This document shows, piece by piece, positions 24,980-33,117 of a stretch of 64,000 bases of DNA. Made by a program: the position numbers and the translations under genes. Below the pieces are notes generated by a model. It worked only from the letters and a program-made list of their open reading frames with translations. It was not told the origin of the DNA and did not search any database. Source of the DNA: Pedobacter nutrimenti (GTDB lineage: Bacteria > Bacteroidota > Bacteroidia > Sphingobacteriales > Sphingobacteriaceae); assembly GCF_003208655.1 (NCBI RefSeq), contig NZ_QKLU01000008.1, forward strand, positions 124,001 through 188,000, written 5' to 3'. How positions within the stretch are numbered: the first letter of the stretch is position 1; the number at the start of each line of letters is the position of its first letter.

Positions 24980-25056
24980 CGCATTACATTATAATATTTT
25001 AATTACAATAATTCCGTAATAGTGGGAGGATAGATTCGTGCAGCAAAATAAATCAA

Positions 25057-28000
25057 ATGCGCATGAAAAAAAATCTACTCCATTGGATACGAACGCTTTT
25101 TGCCCTGGCATTTCTATGTGCCGGTCCGGGCAAATTATTCGCACAAAATGTGCTGGTCAAGGGAATCATTACCGATGAAACAAAGGCGGCGGTTCCTGGT
25201 GTCAGCCTTAAAATTAAAGGCGGTTCTACCGGCAGCTCCAGTGCTGCAGACGGTACTTTTAGCCTGAACGCCCAGAAAGGACAAGTGATCCTGATCAGCT
25301 CCATAGGTTACTTGCCACAGCAGATTGTTGCCGGCAGCCAGGCTTACTATGAGATTCAGCTGAAAAACGATGCTCAGGTACTCAGCGAGGTGGTGGTTAC
25401 TGCCCTGGGTATTAAAAAGGATGTGAAAAAAATTGGGTATGCTACCCAGGAAATTAAGGGGAATGAGCTGGTTAAGGCCAGGGAGCCCAATGCCATTAAT
25501 TCCCTGACCGGAAAAATAGCAGGTCTTACCGTTGGTGGAAATGCGGAGATGCTGGGACGCCCTCAATTGGTACTCAGGGGAAGTACGGATCTTCTGTTTG
25601 TGGTGGATGGAGTTCCGGTCAATTCGGATACCTGGAACATCAGTGCAGATGATATTGAAAGCTATACCGTGCTTAAAGGACCTAATGCTGCTGCTTTATA
25701 TGGTTTTCGGGGTCAGAATGGAGCAATCCTGGTGACCACAAAAAAAGGAACCGGGGACGGACGCGGCTTTACGGTGGATTTTAACAGCAGTACCATGATT
25801 GAAAAGGGCTTTACTGCCCTGCCAAAAACACAGGCATTGTACGGCTATGGGAATGATTACAAATACGCCTATGGGAATGACTTGTATGATCTGGACGGGA
25901 GTTATCGCCGGACCAATGTCTGGGGGCCAAAGTTTGAAGGCCAGGGTGTTGCCCAGTATGACAGTCCGGTAGATCCTGTAACCGGAATCAGGACCAAAAC
26001 CCCATGGTTGGCAAAGGGGGCAAAGAACTTTGAAAATTTCATGGAAGCGGGCTTGTTGAGTACCAATAACCTTTCTTTGGCGGCTTCCGGAGATAAATAT
26101 GACCTCAGGACATCTGTGAGCCATACCTATCAGAAAGGAATGGCTCCAAACACCAAATTGAATGTAGATAACCTGAACATTTATGGGGGCTATAATTTTA
26201 CTCCGAAATGGAGATTGGATGCCAACCTGAATTTCAATTCACAATATACACCTAATATTCCCGATGTCTCTTACGGACCCAACAGCTATGTTTACCAGTT
26301 TAAAGTATATGGTTCTGCAAGCTGGGACCTAAATGATGTGAGGGATTATTGGGGTGGGCCGCGAGGCCGTCCGGGACTGGTACAAAATTATGTGGAATAC
26401 GGACGCCACAACAATCCTTTTTTTACAGCTTATGAATGGCTTCACGGACATAAAAAAACGGATGTCAATGGCTACGCCAAGTTAAGCTATAAGGTAAATG
26501 ATAACCTGAATTTTAGTCTCCGCTCGCAGGTAACCACCTGGGACCAGCTGCGTACGGAAAAAGTGCCACCTTCCACCAATTTGAACCAGTATGTAAATGA
26601 TTACTACTTTAATAAGGTAAACGGGGTATATAACATCTGGTATGGTGATTACCGTGAAGACCAGCGGAAACTGATGGAGCACAACCATGACTTTCTGGCC
26701 AATTTCAATAAACGTTTTAGTGAAGACTTTAATTTCTCGGGGTCTGCGGGTGCAAGCTTAAGGGCCTTTGAGTACAATTCTACCTGGGCAACGACTTATG
26801 CGTTAAACCTTCCGGGGGTTTATACCTTGGGAAATTCACAGGGACCGGTAAAGGCTTATAGTTTTGGCTCCAGAATGCAGGTGGTCAGTGGTTATTATTC
26901 TTTTGATTTTGGGATCAAAAACTGGCTGAACATCAACACCACGGGCAGAGTGGATAAAACCTCTACCCTGCCCAAAGGGCATGATGTTTTTTTCTACCCT
27001 TCGGTTTCCCTGAGTTCGGTGCTGAGTGATTATGCCCACTTGCCTGAATTTATTTCATTTCTAAAAATCAGGGGCTCTTTTGCAGATGTCCGGGGTGCAC
27101 TCACCAGTCCAACCATTGGGACAGCGTATAATGCACTCACAGGTAATACCGTTGGTAGTCTATTGGGTGGGGGAACCTATGGCGGTTATGGTACGGAGTT
27201 GTATACCTCCTATGACGGGCCAAATTATGACAATCAGAATTTTTATAGTGGAAACACTTACTACAACAATACGCCTTCCGTTGATTTTTCAAAAAACATC
27301 GCCAACAACTCGATTAAACCTTTTGATGTAAAATCGTATGAGGCGGGAACAGAGATTAAGTTTTTGAAAAACAGGCTGGGGCTGGACTTTACCTATTTTA
27401 CTTCAATTAATGGTCCTTTGGTATTTCAACTCCCTGTCGCACCCTCTACCGGTTATGTAACTGAGAGCGTGAATGCCATTACTTCCAGAAAAAAAGGCTG
27501 GGAGCTTTCTGTGACAGGAACCCCGGTTAAAACACAAAATGGCTTTTCCTGGGAGGTGATGGCCAATCTGGCCACCTATAAGGAAACATTAAGTAAAATT
27601 TATGATGGCGTGGAAGGCTGGGCAGTTAACGGGCACAACTATAAGGTTGGAGAACGTCTGGATGGCATCTATGGCCGTGCCTATGTGAGGTCGCCCGATG
27701 GACAGATTATTCATGATTCGAGTGGTTTGCCACTTGCCCAGCAGGCTGGTATCGGAAATAACCAGTTGTTGGGTTATGCGAATCCTGATTTTGTTTTTGG
27801 TTTTAACAACCGGTTTACCTATAAAAATTTCAGTTTCAGCTTCCAGTTTGATGGTCGTTTGGGCGGCAAAATATTTGACTACATCTATGCCCAGTCTATG
27901 AATGCAGGAACGGCGCTCGATCTGGTACAGGGACAATATGGTGATGCCCGTTTGAAAGAATGGCAGAGTACAAATGGAGGGACGGTAAATGCGACAGGGG

Positions 28001-28428
28001 CTATGGTTGGCCCTGGTGTCGTGATTACTTCTGGCACACCTCATTACACCAATGGAAAAATTGATAATTACGATCAGCTGACCTTTGGCCCGAATACCAA
28101 AGCAGTCACCTTGAGGAATTACATACAGAATGGGGTATATGGTCTGTTCGATGAGCCATTTATGGTGAACCGGTCTTATGTTAAACTCAGAGAAGTGGTC
28201 ATTGGCTATAGCCTGCCTAAAAAAATGCTGGCCAAATCATTTATCAAATCGGCAAGCATTTCCCTTGTGGGGCGTAACCTCCTTTATTTTGCGCAGCGAA
28301 AAGACATTGATCTGGACCAGTATGCTTCTGGTTTTAACTTATCCAATAAATCCCTTGGCGGAAGGCAAAGTGATCTTCAAAGTTCTACAGCCCGTCGCTT
28401 TGGTTTTAATATTAACGTTGGTTTCTAA
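25057..28428 (+). CDS. SusC/RagA-family TonB-dependent outer-membrane transporter
   Basis: 1123 residues. Signal peptide ends KLFAQ; a carboxypeptidase-regulatory-like domain follows (VLVKGIITDETKAAVPGVSL) and then the SusC signature VLSEVVVTALGIKKDVKKIG. Plug: LTGKIAGLTVGGNAEMLGRP, LVLRGSTDLLFVVDGVPV, SYTVLKGPNAAALYGFRGQN. Barrel ends RFGFNINVGF. The GIKKDVKKIGYATQEI variant of the signature is typical of a large subgroup in Sphingobacteriales whose ligands are unknown. It is the first gene of a three-gene operon with a SusD homologue and a secreted phosphatase. An ATG two codons later (25063) is an equally good start. Confidence 0.95.
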   Translation: MRMKKNLLHWIRTLFALAFLCAGPGKLFAQNVLVKGIITDETKAAVPGVSLKIKGGSTGSSSAADGTFSLNAQKGQVILISSIGYLPQQIVAGSQAYYEIQLKNDAQVLSEVVVTALGIKKDVKKIGYATQEIKGNELVKAREPNAINSLTGKIAGLTVGGNAEMLGRPQLVLRGSTDLLFVVDGVPVNSDTWNISADDIESYTVLKGPNAAALYGFRGQNGAILVTTKKGTGDGRGFTVDFNSSTMIEKGFTALPKTQALYGYGNDYKYAYGNDLYDLDGSYRRTNVWGPKFEGQGVAQYDSPVDPVTGIRTKTPWLAKGAKNFENFMEAGLLSTNNLSLAASGDKYDLRTSVSHTYQKGMAPNTKLNVDNLNIYGGYNFTPKWRLDANLNFNSQYTPNIPDVSYGPNSYVYQFKVYGSASWDLNDVRDYWGGPRGRPGLVQNYVEYGRHNNPFFTAYEWLHGHKKTDVNGYAKLSYKVNDNLNFSLRSQVTTWDQLRTEKVPPSTNLNQYVNDYYFNKVNGVYNIWYGDYREDQRKLMEHNHDFLANFNKRFSEDFNFSGSAGASLRAFEYNSTWATTYALNLPGVYTLGNSQGPVKAYSFGSRMQVVSGYYSFDFGIKNWLNINTTGRVDKTSTLPKGHDVFFYPSVSLSSVLSDYAHLPEFISFLKIRGSFADVRGALTSPTIGTAYNALTGNTVGSLLGGGTYGGYGTELYTSYDGPNYDNQNFYSGNTYYNNTPSVDFSKNIANNSIKPFDVKSYEAGTEIKFLKNRLGLDFTYFTSINGPLVFQLPVAPSTGYVTESVNAITSRKKGWELSVTGTPVKTQNGFSWEVMANLATYKETLSKIYDGVEGWAVNGHNYKVGERLDGIYGRAYVRSPDGQIIHDSSGLPLAQQAGIGNNQLLGYANPDFVFGFNNRFTYKNFSFSFQFDGRLGGKIFDYIYAQSMNAGTALDLVQGQYGDARLKEWQSTNGGTVNATGAMVGPGVVITSGTPHYTNGKIDNYDQLTFGPNTKAVTLRNYIQNGVYGLFDEPFMVNRSYVKLREVVIGYSLPKKMLAKSFIKSASISLVGRNLLYFAQRKDIDLDQYASGFNLSNKSLGGRQSDLQSSTARRFGFNINVGF

Positions 28429-28443
28429 CCTTATTGAAAGAAA

Positions 28444-30054
28444 ATGAAATTAAATAGAATAAAACATGCAGGTATTGTCCTTTTAGGATTCCTGATGGCC
28501 GCATGTCAGAAGGGTGACCTGCTTTCCAATCCAAATGTGGCCAATGAAAACTCCAGTATTCCCGTGTCTTTATTGCTCAACCATTTGACCTGGAGTATGT
28601 ACCGGGGAGGGGGTGTGGTAGAAAAGAGTACGAATGCGGTTGGTGAAGAGCCCTTTGGTCAGGTTGGCCGCTGGAACCAGTATACTGTGTCTACCAATGC
28701 TTATTACAGAGGGACCAATGCCTATGCCTTTAGCAATACCGCAACAGCTTATGACCTGGTTCGCTATGTGAACCAAATGGAGGCTAAAGCAGAGGTACAA
28801 TTGGGAACCGTTAACAATGCCTATACCGCTTTGGGCCGTTTTTTCAGGGCCTACAGTTTTGTATGGCTGACACAGCGGGTGGGTGATATCCCGGCTTCTG
28901 AGGCTGGTGACCCCACCAAGCTAACGCCTAAGTTTGATACACAGAAAGAGGTGTACAGAAGGAGTTTACAGTTGCTGGACGAAGCGAATACCATTATGGC
29001 GCTGGCGATCAAACCAAATGCTGCAACAGACAATTCTTCCACATTAGTGGGTGGGGATATTTATGGCCTGACCTATCTACAATGGCAGAAAGTCATCAAC
29101 AGTTATAAGCTTAGGGTTCTGATCAGCCTGAGCAAAAGGGCCGATGACAATGCAGACCTGAACATTAAGCAGCAGTTTGCAGATATCCTGAACAATCCTG
29201 TAAAATATCCTGTTTTGACTGGTAATGCAGATAACCTTTCTTTTAAATACAATGCGACAGTCAATAAGTTTATCTACAATCCGGACGAAACCTATAACCT
29301 GTTTGAGAACATGGGGAAAACTTATCTTGACCTGACCACAGCCAACCAGGATCCTCGGACATTTATTGCTTCCACGCCTGCCCCGGCTGAACTGAGTGGG
29401 GGCAAGCCGGTCAGTGACTTTACAGCTTACGTTGGGGGCAGTACGGCACTCAGTCAGAGTACCTTGTCTGCAAATGATGCGCAGGGAAAGTATTCTTATG
29501 TAAATTACAAACGCTATTTTGCGACCTTTACAGGTCCGGACCCTGCAATACTTATTGGTTATCCGGAACTGTGTTTTAATCTGGCAGAGGGAATTAACAG
29601 GGGTTGGGCCAGCGGTTCTGCGGCAACCTGGTATCAGAACGGGATCAAGGCATCCTTAAGTGGTTACGGTTTAACCGAAGGGCAGAGCTATGACATCGGT
29701 GATGTAAAAGGGCAGACCAAAGGAACGGTAACGATAAAAATTGGTGCTTTTCTGAACCACCCGAACGTTGTTTACAAGGGGGATAATGCAGATGGCCTGA
29801 AGCAGATCCTGCAGCAAAAGTATGTTGCTTTTTTTGAAAATTCCGGTTGGGAGGCTTTTTACAACTGGAGAAGGACCGGAGTACCTGATTTTGCAAATAA
29901 TGGCCCGGGTATTAACCCTGCCGGGATCATTCCAATTCGCTGGCAATATCCCGTTGAGGAGCAAAACAGCAATGGTGCCAATTACAAAGCCGCCATTGCT
30001 GCACAGTATGGCGGCAATGACGATGTAAACCAGAAAATGTGGCTTATTAAATAA
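28444..30054 (+). CDS. SusD/RagB-superfamily lipoprotein
   Basis: 536 residues. Lipobox MAAC (Cys about residue 21) and the early motif LSNPNVANENSSIPVSLLLN point to the SusD-like_2 branch, in which the substrate-binding helical fold is retained but the RagB C-terminus is different (WPISxxE motif absent; here PIRWQYPVEEQNSNGANYKA). The segment ARFFRAYSFVWL is closely paralleled by LGRFFRAYSFVWLTQRVGDI. It is the surface partner of the preceding SusC (15-base gap). SusD-like_2 proteins are often found with amino-acid, peptide or phospho-compound loci (family impression). Confidence 0.92.
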   Translation: MKLNRIKHAGIVLLGFLMAACQKGDLLSNPNVANENSSIPVSLLLNHLTWSMYRGGGVVEKSTNAVGEEPFGQVGRWNQYTVSTNAYYRGTNAYAFSNTATAYDLVRYVNQMEAKAEVQLGTVNNAYTALGRFFRAYSFVWLTQRVGDIPASEAGDPTKLTPKFDTQKEVYRRSLQLLDEANTIMALAIKPNAATDNSSTLVGGDIYGLTYLQWQKVINSYKLRVLISLSKRADDNADLNIKQQFADILNNPVKYPVLTGNADNLSFKYNATVNKFIYNPDETYNLFENMGKTYLDLTTANQDPRTFIASTPAPAELSGGKPVSDFTAYVGGSTALSQSTLSANDAQGKYSYVNYKRYFATFTGPDPAILIGYPELCFNLAEGINRGWASGSAATWYQNGIKASLSGYGLTEGQSYDIGDVKGQTKGTVTIKIGAFLNHPNVVYKGDNADGLKQILQQKYVAFFENSGWEAFYNWRRTGVPDFANNGPGINPAGIIPIRWQYPVEEQNSNGANYKAAIAAQYGGNDDVNQKMWLIK

Positions 30055-30080
30055 ATTGAATTACCCTAAAAACAGAGAAG

Positions 30081-30893
30081 ATGAAAAAAATAATAGTTTT
30101 CTTGCTTATGGCATTTGCAGGTCCTTTTGCTGCAAATGCTTCCTTTAGCGATACCACCAGGCTGGTGCCGGTTAAAGGAGCGGCCAATTTCAGGGACCTT
30201 GGCGGTTACCCGACCAGTGAAGGGACCCATGTGAAATGGGGAAAAGTTTTCCGTTCTGCGGAGATCAGTAAACTGACGGATGAAGATCTTAAACTGTTGC
30301 TGCAGAAGCACATCAGAACGGTGGTTGACTTTAGAAGTAATGAAGAAGTGGCCAGGGCAAAAGACCGCCTTCCCGCCAATACTACTTATGTGCAATTGGC
30401 TGCAGGGAGCGAGAACCTGGGCAACATCATGTCTCAGCTGCCGAAATTAAACTCAGGAGATTCCCTGATGATTTCTTTTTACAGCCAAACGGCTCATTTA
30501 AAAGATAAGTACAAACCTTTTTTTGAAGAACTGTTAAAAATGCCAGATTCCTCTGCTTTGTTGTTTCATTGTACGGCAGGTAAGGACCGCACAGGCATAG
30601 GTGCTGCTTTATTTTTGCATGCCCTTGGGGTGCCGGATGAAACGATCATGGAAGATTACCTGGCCACTAACGATTATAGAAAAGAAGAAAATGAAAAAAT
30701 GGTAAAGATGATGGTGCAAATGGGAGTTAAAGAACAGGTTGCAAGGGATATGGCCGCAGTAAAACCGGAATATCTGATTGCGACGGTAAAAGCCATTTTA
30801 AAAAGCTATGGAAGTGTGGATCAGTTTATGAGCCAGGAACTGGGGCTTACTCAGGAGAAAATCGCATTACTGAGAAAAAAATACACCAATTAG
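30081..30893 (+). CDS. Secreted CX5R phosphatase (tyrosine/lipid phosphatase family)
   Basis: 270 residues with a signal peptide (ending AANA). The P-loop HCTAGKDRTG places catalytic Cys164 and Arg170; NFRDLGGY at residues 36-43 and VVDFRSNEE are marks of the Y_phosphatase3 group, which includes Listeria LipA and mycobacterial PtpB. The Lys-Asp pair in CxxGKDR is linked in these relatives to dephosphorylation of phosphoinositides as well as phosphotyrosine. As the third gene of a SusCD operon (26-base gap) and exported, it probably acts on a phosphorylated nutrient in the periplasm rather than in signalling; this is inference. Confidence 0.88.
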   Translation: MKKIIVFLLMAFAGPFAANASFSDTTRLVPVKGAANFRDLGGYPTSEGTHVKWGKVFRSAEISKLTDEDLKLLLQKHIRTVVDFRSNEEVARAKDRLPANTTYVQLAAGSENLGNIMSQLPKLNSGDSLMISFYSQTAHLKDKYKPFFEELLKMPDSSALLFHCTAGKDRTGIGAALFLHALGVPDETIMEDYLATNDYRKEENEKMVKMMVQMGVKEQVARDMAAVKPEYLIATVKAILKSYGSVDQFMSQELGLTQEKIALLRKKYTN

Positions 30894-30897
30894 AATT

Positions 30898-30932
30898 TTT
30901 ACAGGGGTTGTTTTGCCATCAGCCCCTGTAAA
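30898..30932 (+). terminator. Stem-loop after SusCD operon 2
   Basis: 10-bp stem TTTACAGGGG / CCCCTGTAAA with a 15-base loop, directly after the phosphatase stop. There is no T-run; a second, stronger hairpin follows. Confidence 0.6.
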
Positions 30933-30946
30933 GATTAGTAGTTTGA

Positions 30947-30974
30947 GAAAGCCTGCCTTTAAAGGCAGGCTTTC
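30947..30974. terminator. Bidirectional terminator
   Basis: Perfect 14-bp palindrome GAAAGCCTGCCTTT / AAAGGCAGGCTTTC between the convergent phosphatase and DUF2130 genes; the stop codon of the latter touches it at 30975. Confidence 0.75.
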
Positions 30975-32264
30975 TTATTCGAGCAGCAGGGCATCGTCCT
31001 CCTCTTCGTCGGTGAGGTTTAACCGAATGCTGTCTGTTCCGGCAATTCCCTCAATAGATCCACGGATGTGTGCTGCATTCAGGAGTACTTTTTCCAGTTG
31101 TTTTTCACGCGCCTTCCACAGTCTTTCCATGGAATCCCTTTCTTTTTGTATGGATAATTTCATGCTCATAAAACCTTCCCGGATGGCTTTCCATTGTTCT
31201 GAAAATTCATTGCTGGTTAGGTAATCATAAAGCATGTGCATTTTATCGCCCCTGTTTTCCTGCGATTTTGAAGCGGTGAACAACCTGATGATGCCATCCC
31301 TGAGGATATAAGAAACGGCTTTGACTTCATCAAAGGAGCAGATCCATACCCCGTCTTTTTCTCCAAAGCAATCCATGCCTTTGGGATAGGCCTGGGTGAC
31401 AATCACGGCAACATCGACACCCATACTCCGCATATCTTTTTTTAGCTTTTCGATCCACTCCATCGAAAAGTCCTTGGTGCGCTTGCTTTCGTAAATGATC
31501 TTTCCGCATTCCTGACCAAACTGGTTGCGCACATGGTGTACACAATCGGCACCCCTAACGCCTTTGCCTACTTCTGTAACCAGGTCAAAAGGAAAAGCAT
31601 TGCGCAACAACTCTTCCAGGATCAGCTCCTGAACTTCACCCTGCAATTGCATAGAGCCTTGTTCCGCTTTGCGTTTCATTTCCTCTGCCAGTTTTTTCTG
31701 GTCGTCGAGCTGTTTTTCCAACTCCTTCACCCTAAGTTGGTGCTCGGTATCTTTAATGGTGCTCTTTTCAGCCTCCTGCTTGCGTATTTGTTCTACCAGT
31801 TCGGCACGTTGCTCCTGCAGTTTACGCTGCATCTGCAATTCCAGCTCTTCTTCTTTGGTTTTAATTTCCTGTTCCCTTTTCAAAAATTCCAGTTCTTTGG
31901 AGCGGGCCAGTTTTAATTTCTCTTCCTGTTCTTTATTGGCATTATCCAGCAACTGGAGCTTATTTTCAAAATCACCGGCAATGGTTTTGCGCAGGTTTTC
32001 TTCCAGGCTCAGCTGAAGTTGTTTTTTTTCGGCGGCCAGCTGCTGTTCAAAAAGTTGTGACTGTTGCTGCTGTTTTTGTTCAAAAGACTGCTCCAGCTGC
32101 TTTTGCTGCTGTGCAAATTCCAGTTGTTTTTGTTTAAACTCGTCTTCCTTTTGTTTGGTGAAGGACAGCATTTTTTCGCGAAGATCTTTTTTGTACTCTT
32201 CCGCCATGACCTCTTCAATGGGAAAGCTATGGGAGCAGTTTGGACATTTTATTTCGGTTGACAT
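30975..32264 (-). CDS. DUF2130-family coiled-coil protein
   Basis: 429 residues. The start MSTEIKCPNCSHSFPIEEV has a CPNC half zinc knuckle; residues about 25-215 are an unbroken Gln/Lys/Glu-rich coiled coil (KQLEQSFEQKQQQQSQLFEQ and similar); the last 210 residues are the DUF2130 core (ELILEELLRNAFPFDLVTEV, GKIIYESKRTKDFSMEWIEK, LKKDMRSMGVDVAVIVTQAY). That core, with Glu-Lys in IIYESKRTK and a preceding Asp, has the look of a PD-(D/E)XK nuclease-type fold; no activity is known. It starts 12 bases after the metal regulator, so they probably form an operon. Confidence 0.88.
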   Translation of the reverse strand: MSTEIKCPNCSHSFPIEEVMAEEYKKDLREKMLSFTKQKEDEFKQKQLEFAQQQKQLEQSFEQKQQQQSQLFEQQLAAEKKQLQLSLEENLRKTIAGDFENKLQLLDNANKEQEEKLKLARSKELEFLKREQEIKTKEEELELQMQRKLQEQRAELVEQIRKQEAEKSTIKDTEHQLRVKELEKQLDDQKKLAEEMKRKAEQGSMQLQGEVQELILEELLRNAFPFDLVTEVGKGVRGADCVHHVRNQFGQECGKIIYESKRTKDFSMEWIEKLKKDMRSMGVDVAVIVTQAYPKGMDCFGEKDGVWICSFDEVKAVSYILRDGIIRLFTASKSQENRGDKMHMLYDYLTSNEFSEQWKAIREGFMSMKLSIQKERDSMERLWKAREKQLEKVLLNAAHIRGSIEGIAGTDSIRLNLTDEEEDDALLLE

Positions 32265-32276
32265 GGGTTCTTTGGG

Positions 32277-32942
32277 TTATGGTTTGTGTACAAATAGGTT
32301 CTCAGCAAATTTCATGGAAACATTTCTGGCTTCCTGTTGATCAATGGCAATTTGCAGTGAACCATCAAAGGGTACGGTTTCCAGAACAGTAATCTGGGTG
32401 CCGATATTGATGCCAAGTTTTTTCAGGTACTGTAAAAACAACACCGAAGTGTCTTTAACGGCAGCAACCCTTGCGGTTTCTCCTGTCTTAAGTTCAGAGA
32501 GGCTGCGTGTGGAAAGCTCTGGCATTTCACCATTGGCTTTGGGAATAGGGTCGCCATGGGGGTCAAACTCCGGATAGTTTAGAAAATTTTCCAGTTTATT
32601 AACCAGCTTTTCGGATTTGATATGCTCGAGTTGTTCTGCTACTTCATGAACCTCATCCCAGCTGAAGTCCAGCTTTTGGTATAAAAATGTTTCCCAAAGG
32701 CGGTGTTTACGCAAAATCAGCAAAGCATTTTTTTTGCCAATCTCTGTAAGGGAAATCTTCCCGTACCGCTGATAACTGACCAGGCTTTTTTCTTTTAGTT
32801 TTTTGAACATATCTGTGGCTGTAGCGGGTTTAACCCCCAGATAAGCAGCCATTTCGTTTGTCCCGGCCTCGGCCCTTCCTTCACACTGGCTACAGATTTT
32901 TAGCAGTGCCTTGAGGTAATTTTCTTCAGTATAAGACAGCAT
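32277..32942 (-). CDS. DtxR/MntR-family metal-dependent transcriptional regulator
   Basis: 221 residues from the ATG at 32942 (a GTG directly upstream is also in frame). N-terminal winged helix: YTEENYLKALLKI, MAAYLGVKPATATDMFKKLK, SYQRYGKISLTEIG; dimer/metal-binding region with HRLWETFLYQKLDFSWDEVH, EVAEQLEHI; and a C-terminal FeoA/SH3-like domain (SELKTGETARVAAVKD). Metal ligands of the family (Glu/His in HRLWE, EVAEQLEH) are present. It represses metal uptake genes when Mn or Fe is bound. A -7 box (TATATTTG, 32947-32954) ends four bases from the ATG, so the mRNA is probably leaderless. Its target appears to be the divergent TonB receptor. Confidence 0.92.
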   Translation of the reverse strand: MLSYTEENYLKALLKICSQCEGRAEAGTNEMAAYLGVKPATATDMFKKLKEKSLVSYQRYGKISLTEIGKKNALLILRKHRLWETFLYQKLDFSWDEVHEVAEQLEHIKSEKLVNKLENFLNYPEFDPHGDPIPKANGEMPELSTRSLSELKTGETARVAAVKDTSVLFLQYLKKLGINIGTQITVLETVPFDGSLQIAIDQQEARNVSMKFAENLFVHKP

Positions 32943-32974
32943 CACACAAATATAAAAGAATATATCTCATAATT

Positions 32975-33041
32975 TATTTGTTAGACTAGTCTAACAAATA
33001 TAACTTTGACATGTCTAAATTAAATTATTAGTATAGACTAA
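32975..33041 (+). promoter_or_regulatory. Metal-regulator operator array over the TonB-receptor promoter
   Basis: Site 1 (32975-33000) is a perfect 26-bp palindrome with half site TATTTGTTAGACT. Site 2 (33005-33019) is TTTGACATGTCTAAA with one broken pair. Site 3 (33028-33041) is TTAGTATAGACTAA with one broken pair. All three share the TTAGAC/GTCTAA core, and their centres lie 24.5 and 22.5 bases apart (about two helical turns). The receptor promoter is superimposed: TTTG (32977-32980) in site 1, 20-base gap, TAACTTTG (33001-33008) running into site 2. Confidence 0.8.
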
Positions 33042-33117
33042 AAATTAAATTATCAACCATATTATACTGTTGTGCTTATCAAAATGATAAGGCTGCAATT
33101 AAAAAACAAAAACACAC

